Source: Bacteroidaceae bacterium | Lineage (GTDB): Bacteria; Bacteroidota; Bacteroidia; Bacteroidales; Bacteroidaceae | NCBI GenBank assembly: GCA_016292045.1 | Contig: JAEEZX010000073.1 | Location: forward strand, 45,609-109,608 | Direction: 5' to 3' | DNA: 64,000 nucleotides | In this document: positions 47,202 to 58,795 of the stretch, one piece after another | Layout of the letters: each line of letters opens with the position of its first letter | How positions within the stretch are numbered: position 1 is the stretch's first letter | Program-made: the position numbers and the translations under genes | The notes under the pieces: model-generated | Seen by the model: the letters and a program-made list of their open reading frames with translations, nothing else | Database searches by the model: none | Told to the model about the DNA's origin: nothing

Positions 47202-49373
47202 ATGAGACAGGAATTAGATCTTCATAAGGCACTGCGGCAGTACTTTGGTTTTGATACATTCAAAGGAGACCAAGAGCGGATTATCAGAAATCTGCTTTCC
47301 GGCTGCGACACATTTGTGTTGATGCCTACGGGCGGCGGTAAGAGCTTGTGCTATCAGCTTCCTGCGCTCGTTATGGACGGTACGGCCATCGTAATATCAC
47401 CGCTGATAGCGCTGATGAAGAATCAGGTGGATGCTATCCGTCAGGCTACAGAAGATGACAGCGTGGCACATTTCCTGAATTCGTCGCAGAGCAAGGCCCA
47501 GGTGGACGAGGTGAAGAACGATGTCATTGCAGGAAAGACAAAACTGCTGTATGTTGCTCCGGAAAGTCTCAACAAAGCGGAGAATGCGGAGTTCCTGTCT
47601 TCTGTGAAGATATCCTTCTATGCTGTGGACGAGGCACACTGTATATCGGAATGGGGTCATGATTTCCGTCCGGAATACCGTCGTATCCGTCCTGTGGTTG
47701 AGAGTATCGGGAAAGCTCCGATTATCGCTCTTACGGCAACGGCAACGGACAAAGTGCGTCAGGATATAAAGAAGAATCTCGGCATACCTGATGCCAAAGA
47801 CTTCATGAGTTCGTTCAACCGTCCCAATCTTTATTATGAGGTGCGCCCCAAGACGAAGGATGTAGAGAAGGATATCATACGTTATATCCTGCAGAATCCG
47901 GGGAAGAGCGGAATTATCTACTGCTTGTCGCGTCGCAAGGTGGAAGAATTGGCAGAAGTGCTTCGCGCCAACAACATCAATGCCCGTGCATACCATGCGG
48001 GTATGGACAGTGTGCAGCGTGCGGAGACGCAGGATGATTTCATAATGGAGCGCATAGATGTTATCGTAGCCACGATAGCATTCGGAATGGGTATTGACAA
48101 ACCGGATGTGCGCTATGTGATTCATTATGATATTCCCAAGAGTCTGGAAGGTTACTACCAGGAGACAGGACGTGCCGGTAGAGACGGAGGAGAAGGTGTC
48201 TGCCTTACGTTCTACAGTCCTTTGGATTTGAAGAAACTGGATAAGTTCATGGAGGGTAAACCTCTCTCGGAGCAGGAGATTGGCAGACAACTTCTGAGCG
48301 AGACGAAGGATTACGCGGAAACGAGTCTGTGTCGTCGCAGACTTCTGTTGCATTACTTCGGTGAGACTTATGAGAAGGAAAACTGCGGCTCGTGCGACAA
48401 TTGCCGCAGACCGAAGAATCAGGTGCAGGCACAGGGCGACCTTGTAAATCTGCTCAAACTGATTGTACAACTTAAGGAGGACTTCAAGAGCGAGTATCTT
48501 GTAGATGTGCTGATGGGAAGAGAGACCGACCGTGTGACGGCTCGTGGACATGAGGAACTCTCTCTGTTCGGAGTGGGCAGTTCGCGTTCGCAGAAGTTCT
48601 GGGAGGCACTCATCCGTTCTGCAATACTTTCAGAATATATCCACAAGGATGTGGAGAACTACGGTATATTGAAGTTGTTGCCCGAAGGTAAGGAATACCT
48701 GAAGCATCCCACACCGTTCTTTGTAAGTGAGAACAATGACTTTGAGGACTACGAGGCCGAGCAGTCGGGCACTTCGGTTCTGGATGCTACTCTTCTGAAG
48801 ATGCTCAAGGGCTTGAGGAGAGATAAGGCTTCAGAACTGAACATTCCGCCGTATGTGATATTCCAGGACAATACACTGGAGGCAATGGCAACGATGTATC
48901 CAATCACTCAGGCAGAACTGCAGCAGATGCCAGGAGTGGGACAGGGTAAGGCAGCACGCTACGGAAAAGCGTTCTGTGAACTCATTGCCCGTTATTGCGA
49001 GGAAGAGGAAATCGATCGCCCGTTTGAGATACGCGTAAAGACCCTTGCCAATAAGAGTAAGATAAAGATTCAGATTATTCAGCAGATAGATCGCAAGATT
49101 CCGCTGAATGACATGGCGAAGGGATTCGGACTGGATATGTCGGAACTTCTGGATGAGATAGAGGCTATAGTATATAGCGGAACAAGGATAAATATTGACT
49201 ACTTCATTGAAGAGGAAATGGATGAAGAGCATGTGGAGGATATCTACAGCTACTTTAAGGAAGAGTCGGTAACAGACAGACTGACCTCTGCCATGAGGGA
49301 TTTGGGCGACGACTATACGGAAGAGGAAGTGAGGTTGGTACGCATCAAGTTCCTTTCGGAATTGGGCAATTAA
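47202..49373 (+). CDS. recQ: ATP-dependent DNA helicase RecQ
   Basis: A 723-residue 3'-5' helicase. Motif I is LMPTGGGKSLCYQLPAL (about residue 47), the DEAH box VDEAHCISEWGHDFRPEY (about 141), and motif VI YYQETGRAGRDG (about 318). The zinc site comprises CRRRLLLHYFGE and NCGSCDNCRRP. A winged helix and an HRDC domain (about 550-625) follow. The last 100 or so residues form an extra helical and acidic C-terminal module usual in Bacteroidetes RecQ. Confidence 0.96.
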   Translation: MRQELDLHKALRQYFGFDTFKGDQERIIRNLLSGCDTFVLMPTGGGKSLCYQLPALVMDGTAIVISPLIALMKNQVDAIRQATEDDSVAHFLNSSQSKAQVDEVKNDVIAGKTKLLYVAPESLNKAENAEFLSSVKISFYAVDEAHCISEWGHDFRPEYRRIRPVVESIGKAPIIALTATATDKVRQDIKKNLGIPDAKDFMSSFNRPNLYYEVRPKTKDVEKDIIRYILQNPGKSGIIYCLSRRKVEELAEVLRANNINARAYHAGMDSVQRAETQDDFIMERIDVIVATIAFGMGIDKPDVRYVIHYDIPKSLEGYYQETGRAGRDGGEGVCLTFYSPLDLKKLDKFMEGKPLSEQEIGRQLLSETKDYAETSLCRRRLLLHYFGETYEKENCGSCDNCRRPKNQVQAQGDLVNLLKLIVQLKEDFKSEYLVDVLMGRETDRVTARGHEELSLFGVGSSRSQKFWEALIRSAILSEYIHKDVENYGILKLLPEGKEYLKHPTPFFVSENNDFEDYEAEQSGTSVLDATLLKMLKGLRRDKASELNIPPYVIFQDNTLEAMATMYPITQAELQQMPGVGQGKAARYGKAFCELIARYCEEEEIDRPFEIRVKTLANKSKIKIQIIQQIDRKIPLNDMAKGFGLDMSELLDEIEAIVYSGTRINIDYFIEEEMDEEHVEDIYSYFKEESVTDRLTSAMRDLGDDYTEEEVRLVRIKFLSELGN

Positions 49374-49405
49374 AATTGGGAAATAAACAATATAAAATAA
49401 GATAG

Positions 49406-50887
<1,482 letters not shown>

Positions 50888-50888
50888 T

Positions 50889-52289
50889 ATGAAAAAGATA
50901 TTTTTTGTGACGCTGTGTTCGCTGTGTACCGTTATGGGTATGGCAGATGATACGGTGGTTATGACTATTGCAGGAGAGCCTGTATATAAAAGTGAGTACG
51001 ACTACAACTACAATAAGAACAATACGGATGATGTTGTAGAGAAGATGACTCCGAGAGCATACGCGGATTTGTATGCTGCCTATAAACTCAAGGTCCGTGC
51101 TGCGATGGATGCAAAGATGGACACTATGACGAGTTTCAAGAAAGAGTTCAGGACATATCGTGATAAGCAGATACGTCCGCTTCTGGTGAGCGAAGGAGAT
51201 ATGGAAAAGGCCACGAAGGACTATTATGACCACATGAAGGACGGCTTGCAGGGCAAAGACCTGATTCTCCCTGCACATATCTTTGTGCGTGTGATGCAGA
51301 AAGACCCGGAGGAGATGGTCGTTGCAGCCAAGGCTCGTGTGGACAGCATCTACGGACTTCTCCGGAATGGTGCTGATTTTGCACAGCTCGCAGCAGAGTG
51401 CAGTGATGACAAGGGGTCCGCACGTCAGCAGGGTATTGTCGGTTGGATAGGTCCTGGTCAGACGTTGCCGGAATTTGAGAATGCGGCTTACGCAATGCAA
51501 ATAGGAGAGTTGAGCGCTCCTGTTCGCAGTGCGGTGGGTTACCATATCATCAAACTGATAAACCGTAAGGAACTTGAGCCGTACGACACTCTACGTGCTC
51601 CGATACGTCAGTATCTCGAGCGTGGCGGATTGCGAGACCGTCTGTGCCGGCAGATGGTGGATTCTACAGCGAAGGCAAAGGGTATAACGGCAGAGGAGGT
51701 GATGGACAATGAGTCCGACCGCTTGTGCAAACAAGACAAGGAACTTGATTTTCTTGTTAAGGAATACCACGACGGGCTGCTGCTTTTTGAGATTAGCAGT
51801 CGTTTGGTATGGGAGCCTGCCAAGAAAGATACTGCCGCCCTGGAGAACTATTTCAATTTGCATAAGAAAGAACTGATGTGGGACAAGCCCCATTTCCGTG
51901 GTATGGCCTTCTCATGCAAGGACAAGAAGGATGTAAAGGCAGTAAAGAAATTGCTTAAGAAAACTCCCGAAGCGGAATGGATAAAAGCCGTACGCAAGCA
52001 ATTTAATCAGGACAGTGCCATGGTGCGTATGGAAAAGAAGATTTTTGTTCAGGGGCAGAATGGCATCGTGGATGAGCTCGCTTTTAAGGTGAAGGACGCC
52101 CCAAAAACTGCCAGCAAGCAATTCCCTTACACTGGCGTTTATGGCAAAATGCTGAAAAAGGGTCCGGAAGTGTGGAGTGATGTGGCCAATCAGGTGATAG
52201 ACGGATATCAGAACGAGAAGATGGCACTTTATGTTGACGAACTCAAGAAGCGTTATCCTGTCGTAATAAACGAAGAAGCGTTCAAATGA
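50889..52289 (+). CDS. Periplasmic peptidyl-prolyl isomerase (parvulin, SurA/PpiC-like)
   Basis: A 466-residue secreted protein (signal MKKIFFVTLCSLCTVMGMA). One parvulin domain lies at about residues 130-230: ILPAHIFVRVMQKDPEEMV, DFAQLAAECSDDKGSARQQGIVGWIGPGQTLPEFENAAY and VGYHIIKLINRKE. Flanking helical chaperone segments follow. It is the first of two tandem SurA-like proteins and overlaps the second by 4 bp. Role: folding of outer-membrane proteins, by family and context. Confidence 0.88.
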   Translation: MKKIFFVTLCSLCTVMGMADDTVVMTIAGEPVYKSEYDYNYNKNNTDDVVEKMTPRAYADLYAAYKLKVRAAMDAKMDTMTSFKKEFRTYRDKQIRPLLVSEGDMEKATKDYYDHMKDGLQGKDLILPAHIFVRVMQKDPEEMVVAAKARVDSIYGLLRNGADFAQLAAECSDDKGSARQQGIVGWIGPGQTLPEFENAAYAMQIGELSAPVRSAVGYHIIKLINRKELEPYDTLRAPIRQYLERGGLRDRLCRQMVDSTAKAKGITAEEVMDNESDRLCKQDKELDFLVKEYHDGLLLFEISSRLVWEPAKKDTAALENYFNLHKKELMWDKPHFRGMAFSCKDKKDVKAVKKLLKKTPEAEWIKAVRKQFNQDSAMVRMEKKIFVQGQNGIVDELAFKVKDAPKTASKQFPYTGVYGKMLKKGPEVWSDVANQVIDGYQNEKMALYVDELKKRYPVVINEEAFK

Positions 52290-53644
52290 GTATAAAGCCG
52301 GGTATCTTATTTCTCACTCTGGGTCTGTCGCTTATGTCGCATGTCTGCGAGGCGCAGTCGCCGGCGGGCGTGGTTGATGAGGTCGTATGGGTGGTTGGCG
52401 ACGAGGCTATCTTGCGTAGCGATGTGGAGCGTGTTCGCAATGAATATGGTTCGCAGTTAAAGGGTAATCCTTATTGCTCGATTCCCGAACAACTGGCAAT
52501 ACAGAAATTGTTTATTCATCAGGCAGCAATAGACAGTGTCGATGTTAGCGACTCTGAGGTGAATCAGTACGTTGAGCAGGATATCACACAGAAGGTGATG
52601 ATGGCAGGCAGTCGTGAGAAACTTGAAGAATATATGCGCATGCCGATGACCCAGATTCGTGAAGAACTCTTCGACATGTTTAAGGACCAGCTGATAGCCC
52701 GTGAGATGCGTCGTTCTCTTACGAAAGACGTCAAAGTGACACCAGCAGAGGTGCGTCGCTACTATAAGGATTTGCCGGAAGACAGTGTCCCTTATATTCC
52801 GACGCAAGTGGAGGTGCAGATTCTCGTGCTCCGCCCGGAGATACCGCAGAGTGAGATAGACCGGGTGAAGGAAGAACTTCGCGGTTTTGCCGAACGTGTG
52901 AATAGCGGTAGTACGAGTTTTGCGGCACTGGCCCGTTTCTATTCACAAGATGAAGGTACGCGCCGCGCGGGTGGAGAACTGGATTACGTGGGACGTACGG
53001 ACCTGGATCCCGCTTTTGCTGCGGTGGCTTTTGCTCTCACAGATCCTAAGAGGGTGAGCAAGGTGGTGCAGTCTGACTTCGGATATCATATCATTCAGTT
53101 GATTGACCGCAGGGGAGACAAGGTTAAGGTGCGTCATATCCTGCGTCGTCCGGAAGTTAGTTCCGAAGCAATAGATGAGGCTTTAGCGCGTTTGGATACT
53201 ATCGCAGCGGACATAAGGGCGGACAAGTTCTCTTTTGATATCGGAGCTCAGCAGATATCTGACGACAAAGACACTCGAAACAACAGAGGTATAATGTTCA
53301 ATATTAAGGACGGTACGCAGACCTCCCGTTTTGAGATGGGCGATTTGCCCGGCGAGGTGGCCCGTGCTGTGGATAAATTGCAAGTAGGCGAGATTTCCCG
53401 GCCGTTCACAATGACAGACCGACGTGGTATGAGGGTGTGCGCAATAGTGAAGCTTCGTGCCCGTATTCCTGCACACAGGGCAATTATCACTGAGGACTTC
53501 CAGGTGATGAAGACTGCTGTGGAGGCAAAGAAGAGCGAAGATGTGATAAATAAGTGGATAAAAGACAAGCAGGCAGCCACATACATACGTATCAACGAAG
53601 GATGGCGTGGATGTGACTTTCAGTATCCAGGATGGGTAAAATAA
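52286..53644 (+). CDS. SurA-like periplasmic peptidyl-prolyl isomerase
   Basis: A 452-residue protein with a signal peptide (about residues 1-23, ending CEAQ). A SurA N-terminal chaperone domain starts VDEVVWVVGDEAILRSDVERVR. Two parvulin domains follow: about 175-275 with FAALARFYSQDEGTRRAGGELDYVGR, and a second weaker one at about 280-385. It resembles true SurA more than its upstream neighbour does. It overlaps its neighbours by 4 and 13 bp. Confidence 0.9.
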   Translation: MSIKPGILFLTLGLSLMSHVCEAQSPAGVVDEVVWVVGDEAILRSDVERVRNEYGSQLKGNPYCSIPEQLAIQKLFIHQAAIDSVDVSDSEVNQYVEQDITQKVMMAGSREKLEEYMRMPMTQIREELFDMFKDQLIAREMRRSLTKDVKVTPAEVRRYYKDLPEDSVPYIPTQVEVQILVLRPEIPQSEIDRVKEELRGFAERVNSGSTSFAALARFYSQDEGTRRAGGELDYVGRTDLDPAFAAVAFALTDPKRVSKVVQSDFGYHIIQLIDRRGDKVKVRHILRRPEVSSEAIDEALARLDTIAADIRADKFSFDIGAQQISDDKDTRNNRGIMFNIKDGTQTSRFEMGDLPGEVARAVDKLQVGEISRPFTMTDRRGMRVCAIVKLRARIPAHRAIITEDFQVMKTAVEAKKSEDVINKWIKDKQAATYIRINEGWRGCDFQYPGWVK

Positions 53645-55389
53645 AATATTTCCTTCCGCTTTTCTTTACACTCAGCGTATTGGCAGAGATACAGCAGCAT
53701 CGCAGAGGTGAAGATGAACCGCGCCAGCCGTCAAAGGACAGGGTTTATCTGATTCATAGCGACGTGTTGTACTACGACCAGTCGGTACACCGCACGGCTC
53801 AGTTCCTTGTGGGAAACGTGAAGTTTCTTCACGATGGCATTTACATGTATTGCGACAGTGCGTTATTCTATGAGTCCACAAATTCTTTTGATGCATTCGG
53901 TCATGTGCGTATGGTGCAGGGCGACACTTTGACGCTTACTGGAGATATACTCTACTATAGCGGAGTGGATCAGTTGGCACGCTGCCGCAACAATGTGGTC
54001 TTGACCCACAAGACGGGACCGAACAGCGCTACGGTGCTTTACACGGACTCTCTGGATTACGACAGACTCTATAATCTGGGCTACTTCTTTGAGGGCGGCC
54101 GTTTGATTGACGAGGGAAATCAGTTGACATCTGACTGGGGAGAGTATTCTCCCGAGACAAAGGAGTCGGTGTTTAACTATAATGTGCGTATGGTCAATCC
54201 GATTCCACCGGAGGAGCCTCGTACCACGATTCTGACGGATACGCTGCGTTACAATAGTGTGAAGAAGATATCTCACCTTATCGGGCCGTCGAATGTCGAG
54301 AGCGGTTCGTCGCATATATACACGGAGAACGGATGGTACTTTACACAGACGGAGAATTTCATCTTGTTGGACAGGAGTATCATCACAGATACGGGCAAGA
54401 AACTCATCGGCGACAGCGTGTGCTGGAACAAGGAAGACTCCATAGGAGAGGCCTTCGGAAATGCCATGTATGTGGATGAGCTCAACAAGAATATGATGAC
54501 CGGAGAATACTGCTATTACGACGATAAGACAGGGTATTCGATGGCTACCGATTCTGCACGTCTCATGGATTTCTCGCAGGGGCCGGACACGATGTATGCC
54601 CACGCAGATACGTTCAAGGTGTTCGCGTACTACTATCGTACGGATTCTGTGTACCGTAATATGCACGCCTACAATCACGTGCGTACATACAAAGTGGATT
54701 ATCAGGCAGTGTGCGATTCGATGGTATATACGGGTTTGGACTCTTGTCTCACGATGTACAAGGACCCAATTGTGTGGCAGCAGAATCAGCAGGTACTCGG
54801 CGAAGAGATAAAGGCGTTCTTAAACGACTCCACCATAGACAGCCTCTATGTGCTCAGACAGACGCTTTCTGTGGAAAGGATAGATTCTGTGAAGTACAAT
54901 CAGATTAACGGACAGGAGATGCATACATATTTCCGCAACGGGGATGTGTGGATGACGCATGTCATACGTAATGTGCATCTCAACTACTATCCGTTCGATT
55001 CAGATTCCCTGCTTATCGGTATGAATCATACGGAGAGTACCGAACTGAAGATGTATATGGGAGAAGATGGTAAAGTGGACAGAATCTGGATGCCTGCCGC
55101 CACGGGTACATTGTATCCTCCGATTATGATTCCTCCGGAAAAACTGTATCTGGAGAACTTTGCATGGTTTGATTATATCCGGCCGTTGAACAAGGACGAC
55201 ATCTGGGTATGGAGAGCCAAGAAAGAGGGCACTTCTCTAAAGCCGACAGTCAGACGTGAGGCTCCGCTTCAGAAGATAAAAGATATAAAGAAGAAAAAGA
55301 AGAGGAAGGATGTGCCTGCGGACACTCTGGATATACCAACAACTTCAAACTTAAACATACAAGACGATGGGACTGTTTTCAACCCGTAA
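53632..55389 (+). CDS. OstA/LptA-like envelope protein
   Basis: A 585-residue protein with a short hydrophobic start (MGKIKYFLPLFFTLSVLAE). Repeated LptA/OstA-type beta-jellyroll strands follow, such as VYLIHSDVLYYDQSVHRTAQFLVGNVKFLHDG, SFDAFGHVRMVQGDTLTLTGDILYYSG and GEAFGNAMYVDELNKNMMTGE. It is much longer than E. coli LptA. The C-terminus is basic (KDIKKKKKRKDVP). A role in LPS transport across the periplasm is inferred, consistent with lptB at 43 kb and the SurA-like chaperones upstream. Confidence 0.85.
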   Translation: MGKIKYFLPLFFTLSVLAEIQQHRRGEDEPRQPSKDRVYLIHSDVLYYDQSVHRTAQFLVGNVKFLHDGIYMYCDSALFYESTNSFDAFGHVRMVQGDTLTLTGDILYYSGVDQLARCRNNVVLTHKTGPNSATVLYTDSLDYDRLYNLGYFFEGGRLIDEGNQLTSDWGEYSPETKESVFNYNVRMVNPIPPEEPRTTILTDTLRYNSVKKISHLIGPSNVESGSSHIYTENGWYFTQTENFILLDRSIITDTGKKLIGDSVCWNKEDSIGEAFGNAMYVDELNKNMMTGEYCYYDDKTGYSMATDSARLMDFSQGPDTMYAHADTFKVFAYYYRTDSVYRNMHAYNHVRTYKVDYQAVCDSMVYTGLDSCLTMYKDPIVWQQNQQVLGEEIKAFLNDSTIDSLYVLRQTLSVERIDSVKYNQINGQEMHTYFRNGDVWMTHVIRNVHLNYYPFDSDSLLIGMNHTESTELKMYMGEDGKVDRIWMPAATGTLYPPIMIPPEKLYLENFAWFDYIRPLNKDDIWVWRAKKEGTSLKPTVRREAPLQKIKDIKKKKKRKDVPADTLDIPTTSNLNIQDDGTVFNP

Positions 55390-55669
55390 GCCGCGTAAAT
55401 TCCGCCGTGTGAGCATATACACGGACGAACGTCGTGACAAGCGAGACCGCTTGGTTCGGGACGTGTTGCGAGAGATGGGAAAGTTACCCACAGACGAGCA
55501 TACGATAGAGCCTGACCATTTCAAGGGGAAGTTCGCAAAGTATATTCCCCGCACGCAGCGTAATATCGACAACGGACGTTCGCGTCTGACGTGGCCCGTT
55601 GCCATAATTGTAATCATCATACTGATATTCATCTGGCACTACCTTAAGACGGGTAACGTGCATTTGTAG
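55367..55669 (+). CDS. Small tail-anchored membrane protein of unknown function
   Basis: A 100-residue basic protein with a disordered Arg/Lys/Asp-rich N-terminal two thirds (RKPRKFRRVSIYTDERRDKRDR) and one C-terminal helix (about residues 76-92, WPVAIIVIIILIFIW). No family is recognised. The first 23 bp overlap the end of the OstA-like gene and mutL starts 14 bp downstream, so it is genuinely placed in the operon. Confidence 0.75.
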   Translation: MGLFSTRKPRKFRRVSIYTDERRDKRDRLVRDVLREMGKLPTDEHTIEPDHFKGKFAKYIPRTQRNIDNGRSRLTWPVAIIVIIILIFIWHYLKTGNVHL

Positions 55670-55683
55670 AGAAAAAAAGTAAA

Positions 55684-57465
55684 ATGGATATTGTTCGTCT
55701 TCTTCCAGACAGTGTTGCCAACCAGATTGCCGCCGGTGAGGTGATACAGCGTCCGGCATCCGTCATCAAGGAACTGATGGAGAATGCTCTGGACGCCGGT
55801 GCAAAGAATGTGGATGTCTGCATTGTGGATGCAGGACGTACGATGATTCAGGTGATAGACGATGGTAAGGGCATGAGCGAGACAGACGCTCGTCTGTCAT
55901 TCGAACGCCATGCCACGAGTAAGATACAGAAGACGGAGGATCTTTTCTCCCTTCGCACGATGGGATTTCGTGGAGAGGCTCTTCCCTCTATTGCAGCTGT
56001 AGCGCAGGTCACGCTGCAGACACGCTCCGAGGATAGTGAACTGGGCACACGGGTGGAGATAGAGGGCTCGCGTTTCATTTCTCAAGAGGTGTGCGGATGC
56101 CCGGTAGGTGCAAACTTTGAGGTTCGCAACATCTTCTATAATATACCCGCGCGCAGGAAGTTCCTTAAGAGCAATCAGACGGAGCTTTCCAATATCATTC
56201 AGGAGTTTCAGCGCATAGCACTCGTAAATCACTCAATAGCATTCACTTTGACCAGCAATGGAGCAGTGACGATGAATCTCCAGCCATCTTCCCAGAAGGG
56301 GCGCATAGCATCCATCTTCGGAAGGAAACTGGCGGACCAGTTGTTCGATGTGTCTGTCGAGTCATCGCTGCTGACTGTTCACGGCTTTGTCGGCCGTCCG
56401 GAGTCTGCCCGCAAAAAAGGAGCACAGCAGTATTTCTTCGTCAACGGCCGTTATATGCGTCATCCCTATTTCCATAAGGCTGTTATGGAGGCTTTCGACC
56501 GCATGATACCTCAGGGCGAGCAAATACCTTACTTTCTGTTCTTCGATGTGGATCCGGCTTCGATTGATGTCAACATATCCCCGACGAAGACGGAGATAAA
56601 GTTTGAGAACGAGACATCCCTATGGCAGATACTGTTGGCCGGTGTGCGCGAAGCGCTGGGCAGAACGGGTGCCACAGCAATGTTCGATTTCGAATCTGAA
56701 GGACAGCCGGAACTTCCTGCTTTCTCGCAATACCTCAATCAGGAGACTCCGTCACCCTCGTCATCACAACACGCTCCCGCGAAGGTGTCGGTTTCCGACT
56801 GGCAGGAATTGTATGCTGGACTTCAGCAGACAACGATGGAGGAATACGTGCCTCAGCAGCAGGAGATACCTTTTGAGGAGATTCCCTCTCAAGGCGAACG
56901 GACATTCTCTTCAGAGCATTTTCAGTTCAAGGGTCAGTACATTCTGTCATCGTCGCAGGCGGGTCTTATGATGGTGGATCAGCACAGGGCGCACGTCCGT
57001 GTGCTATATGACCGTCTCATGGAGCAGATGCAGCATGATTCGGTGCCTTCCCAGGGCCTGTTGTTCCCCGAGATGGTAGAGGTGTCTCCGCATGATTTAC
57101 CTCTCTTTGAGGAACTGCTCCCCAAGCTCTCTTCTCTGGGTTTCGACATCACGTCGCTAGGCGGTGGCAGCTACAGCATCAACGGCTTGCCGACGGGTCT
57201 CGACGGTATCGATATTCAAAAGCTCATCGGAGATATTGTGGGAGACGAGACCTCTGCGGTCGGTTTGTCGGAACAATTGGAACATCGTCTTGTATTGACA
57301 GTGGCTTCCAGAATGGCAATTCCTGTAGGGCAGGTGCTGTCTTCGGAGGAGATGGATGGTCTTCTGGCATCTCTCTTCGCAACGTCCAATCCCAACTACA
57401 TGCCGGACGGACGTCCCATCATTGCTATGATAGATCAGCAGAGCATCAATCAAATGTTCAAATAA
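55684..57465 (+). CDS. mutL: DNA mismatch repair protein MutL (endonuclease motifs absent)
   Basis: A 593-residue protein. The N-terminal GHKL ATPase has [13 protein letters not shown] (about residue 35), DDGKGM (about 59), FERHATSKI and FRGEALPSI. The transducer domain follows to about 330, a linker rich in Q and S to about 400, then the dimerisation domain. The metal site of endonuclease-type MutL is missing: the DQHA-x2-E motif reads DQHRAHVRV (Asp432 onward), the ACR-type motif reads VASRMAIP and the CPHGRP motif reads YMPDGRP. It probably acts as a matchmaker only. Confidence 0.95.
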   Translation: MDIVRLLPDSVANQIAAGEVIQRPASVIKELMENALDAGAKNVDVCIVDAGRTMIQVIDDGKGMSETDARLSFERHATSKIQKTEDLFSLRTMGFRGEALPSIAAVAQVTLQTRSEDSELGTRVEIEGSRFISQEVCGCPVGANFEVRNIFYNIPARRKFLKSNQTELSNIIQEFQRIALVNHSIAFTLTSNGAVTMNLQPSSQKGRIASIFGRKLADQLFDVSVESSLLTVHGFVGRPESARKKGAQQYFFVNGRYMRHPYFHKAVMEAFDRMIPQGEQIPYFLFFDVDPASIDVNISPTKTEIKFENETSLWQILLAGVREALGRTGATAMFDFESEGQPELPAFSQYLNQETPSPSSSQHAPAKVSVSDWQELYAGLQQTTMEEYVPQQQEIPFEEIPSQGERTFSSEHFQFKGQYILSSSQAGLMMVDQHRAHVRVLYDRLMEQMQHDSVPSQGLLFPEMVEVSPHDLPLFEELLPKLSSLGFDITSLGGGSYSINGLPTGLDGIDIQKLIGDIVGDETSAVGLSEQLEHRLVLTVASRMAIPVGQVLSSEEMDGLLASLFATSNPNYMPDGRPIIAMIDQQSINQMFK

Positions 57466-57490
57466 GGAAAAATTACAAAAACAAAATATA

Positions 57491-58606
57491 ATGGATAAAA
57501 AAGACAGAATTATATTGACGGGCGACCGCCCCACTGGAAGATTGCACATAGGTCACTATGTTGGTTCTCTAAGGCGTCGTGTGCAACTTCAAAATGAGGG
57601 CGAGTACAAGAAAATGTATGTGTTTATCGCAGATGCACAGGCTCTCACGGACAATATCGACAATCCGGAGAAGGTCCGTCAAAACGTCATCGAGGTGGCT
57701 TTGGACTACCTCTCTGCCGGTCTGGACCCGGAGCGTGTCACGTTGTTCATTCAGAGCCAGGTGCCGGAGCTGTGCGAACTTTCGTTCTACTTTATGGATA
57801 TGGTCAGCGTGAGTCGTCTAAGTCGCAATCCGACGGTGAAGACGGAGATTCAAATGCGCGGTTTTGCAGGCGAGAGTATTCCAGTGGGCTTCTTTACATA
57901 TCCCATCTCTCAGGCTGCCGACATCACTGCCTTCAAAGCCACTACGGTGCCGGTAGGTGAAGACCAGAAACCAATGTTGGAGCAGGCTAACGAGATAGTA
58001 CGTCGTTTCAACAACATCTATGGGGGAGGGAAGGATATATTGGTGGAGCCCTCCATCATGCTGCCTGATTCGCAGGCATGTATGCGTCTGCCGGGGACCG
58101 ACGGTAAGGCTAAGATGTCAAAGTCGCTGGGCAATTGTATCTATCTCTCTGACACTCCCAAGGAACTCAAGGTGAAGGTGAATTCCATGTACACCGACCC
58201 CGAGCACATCCACGTGGAGCAGCCCGGTCATCTTGAGGGGAACACGGTGTTCACTTATCTGGACGCTTTCTGCGAGGACTCCGATTTTGAGAAGTTCCTG
58301 CCCGATTACAAGAATCTTGACGAAATGAAAGCTCATTACACACGTGGCGGTCTTGGCGACGGCACTTGCAAGAAGTTTCTGCTCAACATCCTCAACGATC
58401 GTCTGACTCCCATCCGCGAGCGTCGCGCCTATTGGGAGCAGCGCATTCCCGAGGTGTATGAGATACTCCGTAAGGGCTGCGAAGATGCCCGTGCGGTGGC
58501 TCAGGCCACGTTGGATGAAGTACGCTGTGCGATGAAGATAAACTATTTCGATGATGGCGAACTCATCCAGGAGCAGGCAAAACGTTATTCTTCGTCAAAA
58601 AAATAA
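57491..58606 (+). CDS. trpS: Tryptophan-tRNA ligase
   Basis: A 371-residue class I synthetase. The HIGH-type motif lies in [18 protein letters not shown] (about residue 11). [12 protein letters not shown], the Trp-pocket region [14 protein letters not shown] and the KMSKS motif in [12 protein letters not shown] (about 205) follow. Slightly longer than the E. coli enzyme. It follows mutL by 25 bp and a promoter-led tRNA-Val lies downstream. Confidence 0.95.
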   Translation: MDKKDRIILTGDRPTGRLHIGHYVGSLRRRVQLQNEGEYKKMYVFIADAQALTDNIDNPEKVRQNVIEVALDYLSAGLDPERVTLFIQSQVPELCELSFYFMDMVSVSRLSRNPTVKTEIQMRGFAGESIPVGFFTYPISQAADITAFKATTVPVGEDQKPMLEQANEIVRRFNNIYGGGKDILVEPSIMLPDSQACMRLPGTDGKAKMSKSLGNCIYLSDTPKELKVKVNSMYTDPEHIHVEQPGHLEGNTVFTYLDAFCEDSDFEKFLPDYKNLDEMKAHYTRGGLGDGTCKKFLLNILNDRLTPIRERRAYWEQRIPEVYEILRKGCEDARAVAQATLDEVRCAMKINYFDDGELIQEQAKRYSSSKK

Positions 58607-58613
58607 GTAAAAA

Positions 58614-58645
58614 TTTGGCTGTTTCGCGAAAATGTCGTACTTTTG
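58614..58645 (+). promoter_or_regulatory. Promoter for tRNA-Val
   Basis: TTTG at 58614-58617 and TACTTTTG at 58638-58645 with a 20-bp spacer match the Bacteroidetes consensus closely. Confidence 0.75.
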
Positions 58646-58673
58646 CACCGCAGTTTCGTAAGAGACAGCATTT

Positions 58674-58748
58674 GGGCAATTAGCGCAGCTGGTTCAGAGC
58701 ATCTGCCTTACAAGCAGAGGGTCGGCGGTTCGAATCCGTCATTGCCCA
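58674..58748 (+). tRNA. tRNA-Val (anticodon TAC)
   Basis: Acceptor stem GGGCAAT/ATTGCCC, anticodon stem TCTGC/GCAGA with loop CTTACAA (anticodon TAC), a TTCGAAT T-loop and discriminator A at 58748. CCA is not encoded. Confidence 0.95.
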
Positions 58749-58768
58749 CGAAAAACACTTTAAAAAAG

Positions 58769-58782
58769 GAGCCGTGAGGCTC
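58769..58782 (+). promoter_or_regulatory. Small hairpin in the purB leader
   Basis: GAGCC-GTGA-GGCTC forms a 5-bp stem with a GNRA-type tetraloop between tRNA-Val and purB. It has no T run, so a processing or leader structure is more likely than a terminator. Confidence 0.4.
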
Positions 58783-58795
58783 GTAAGATGAAAAT

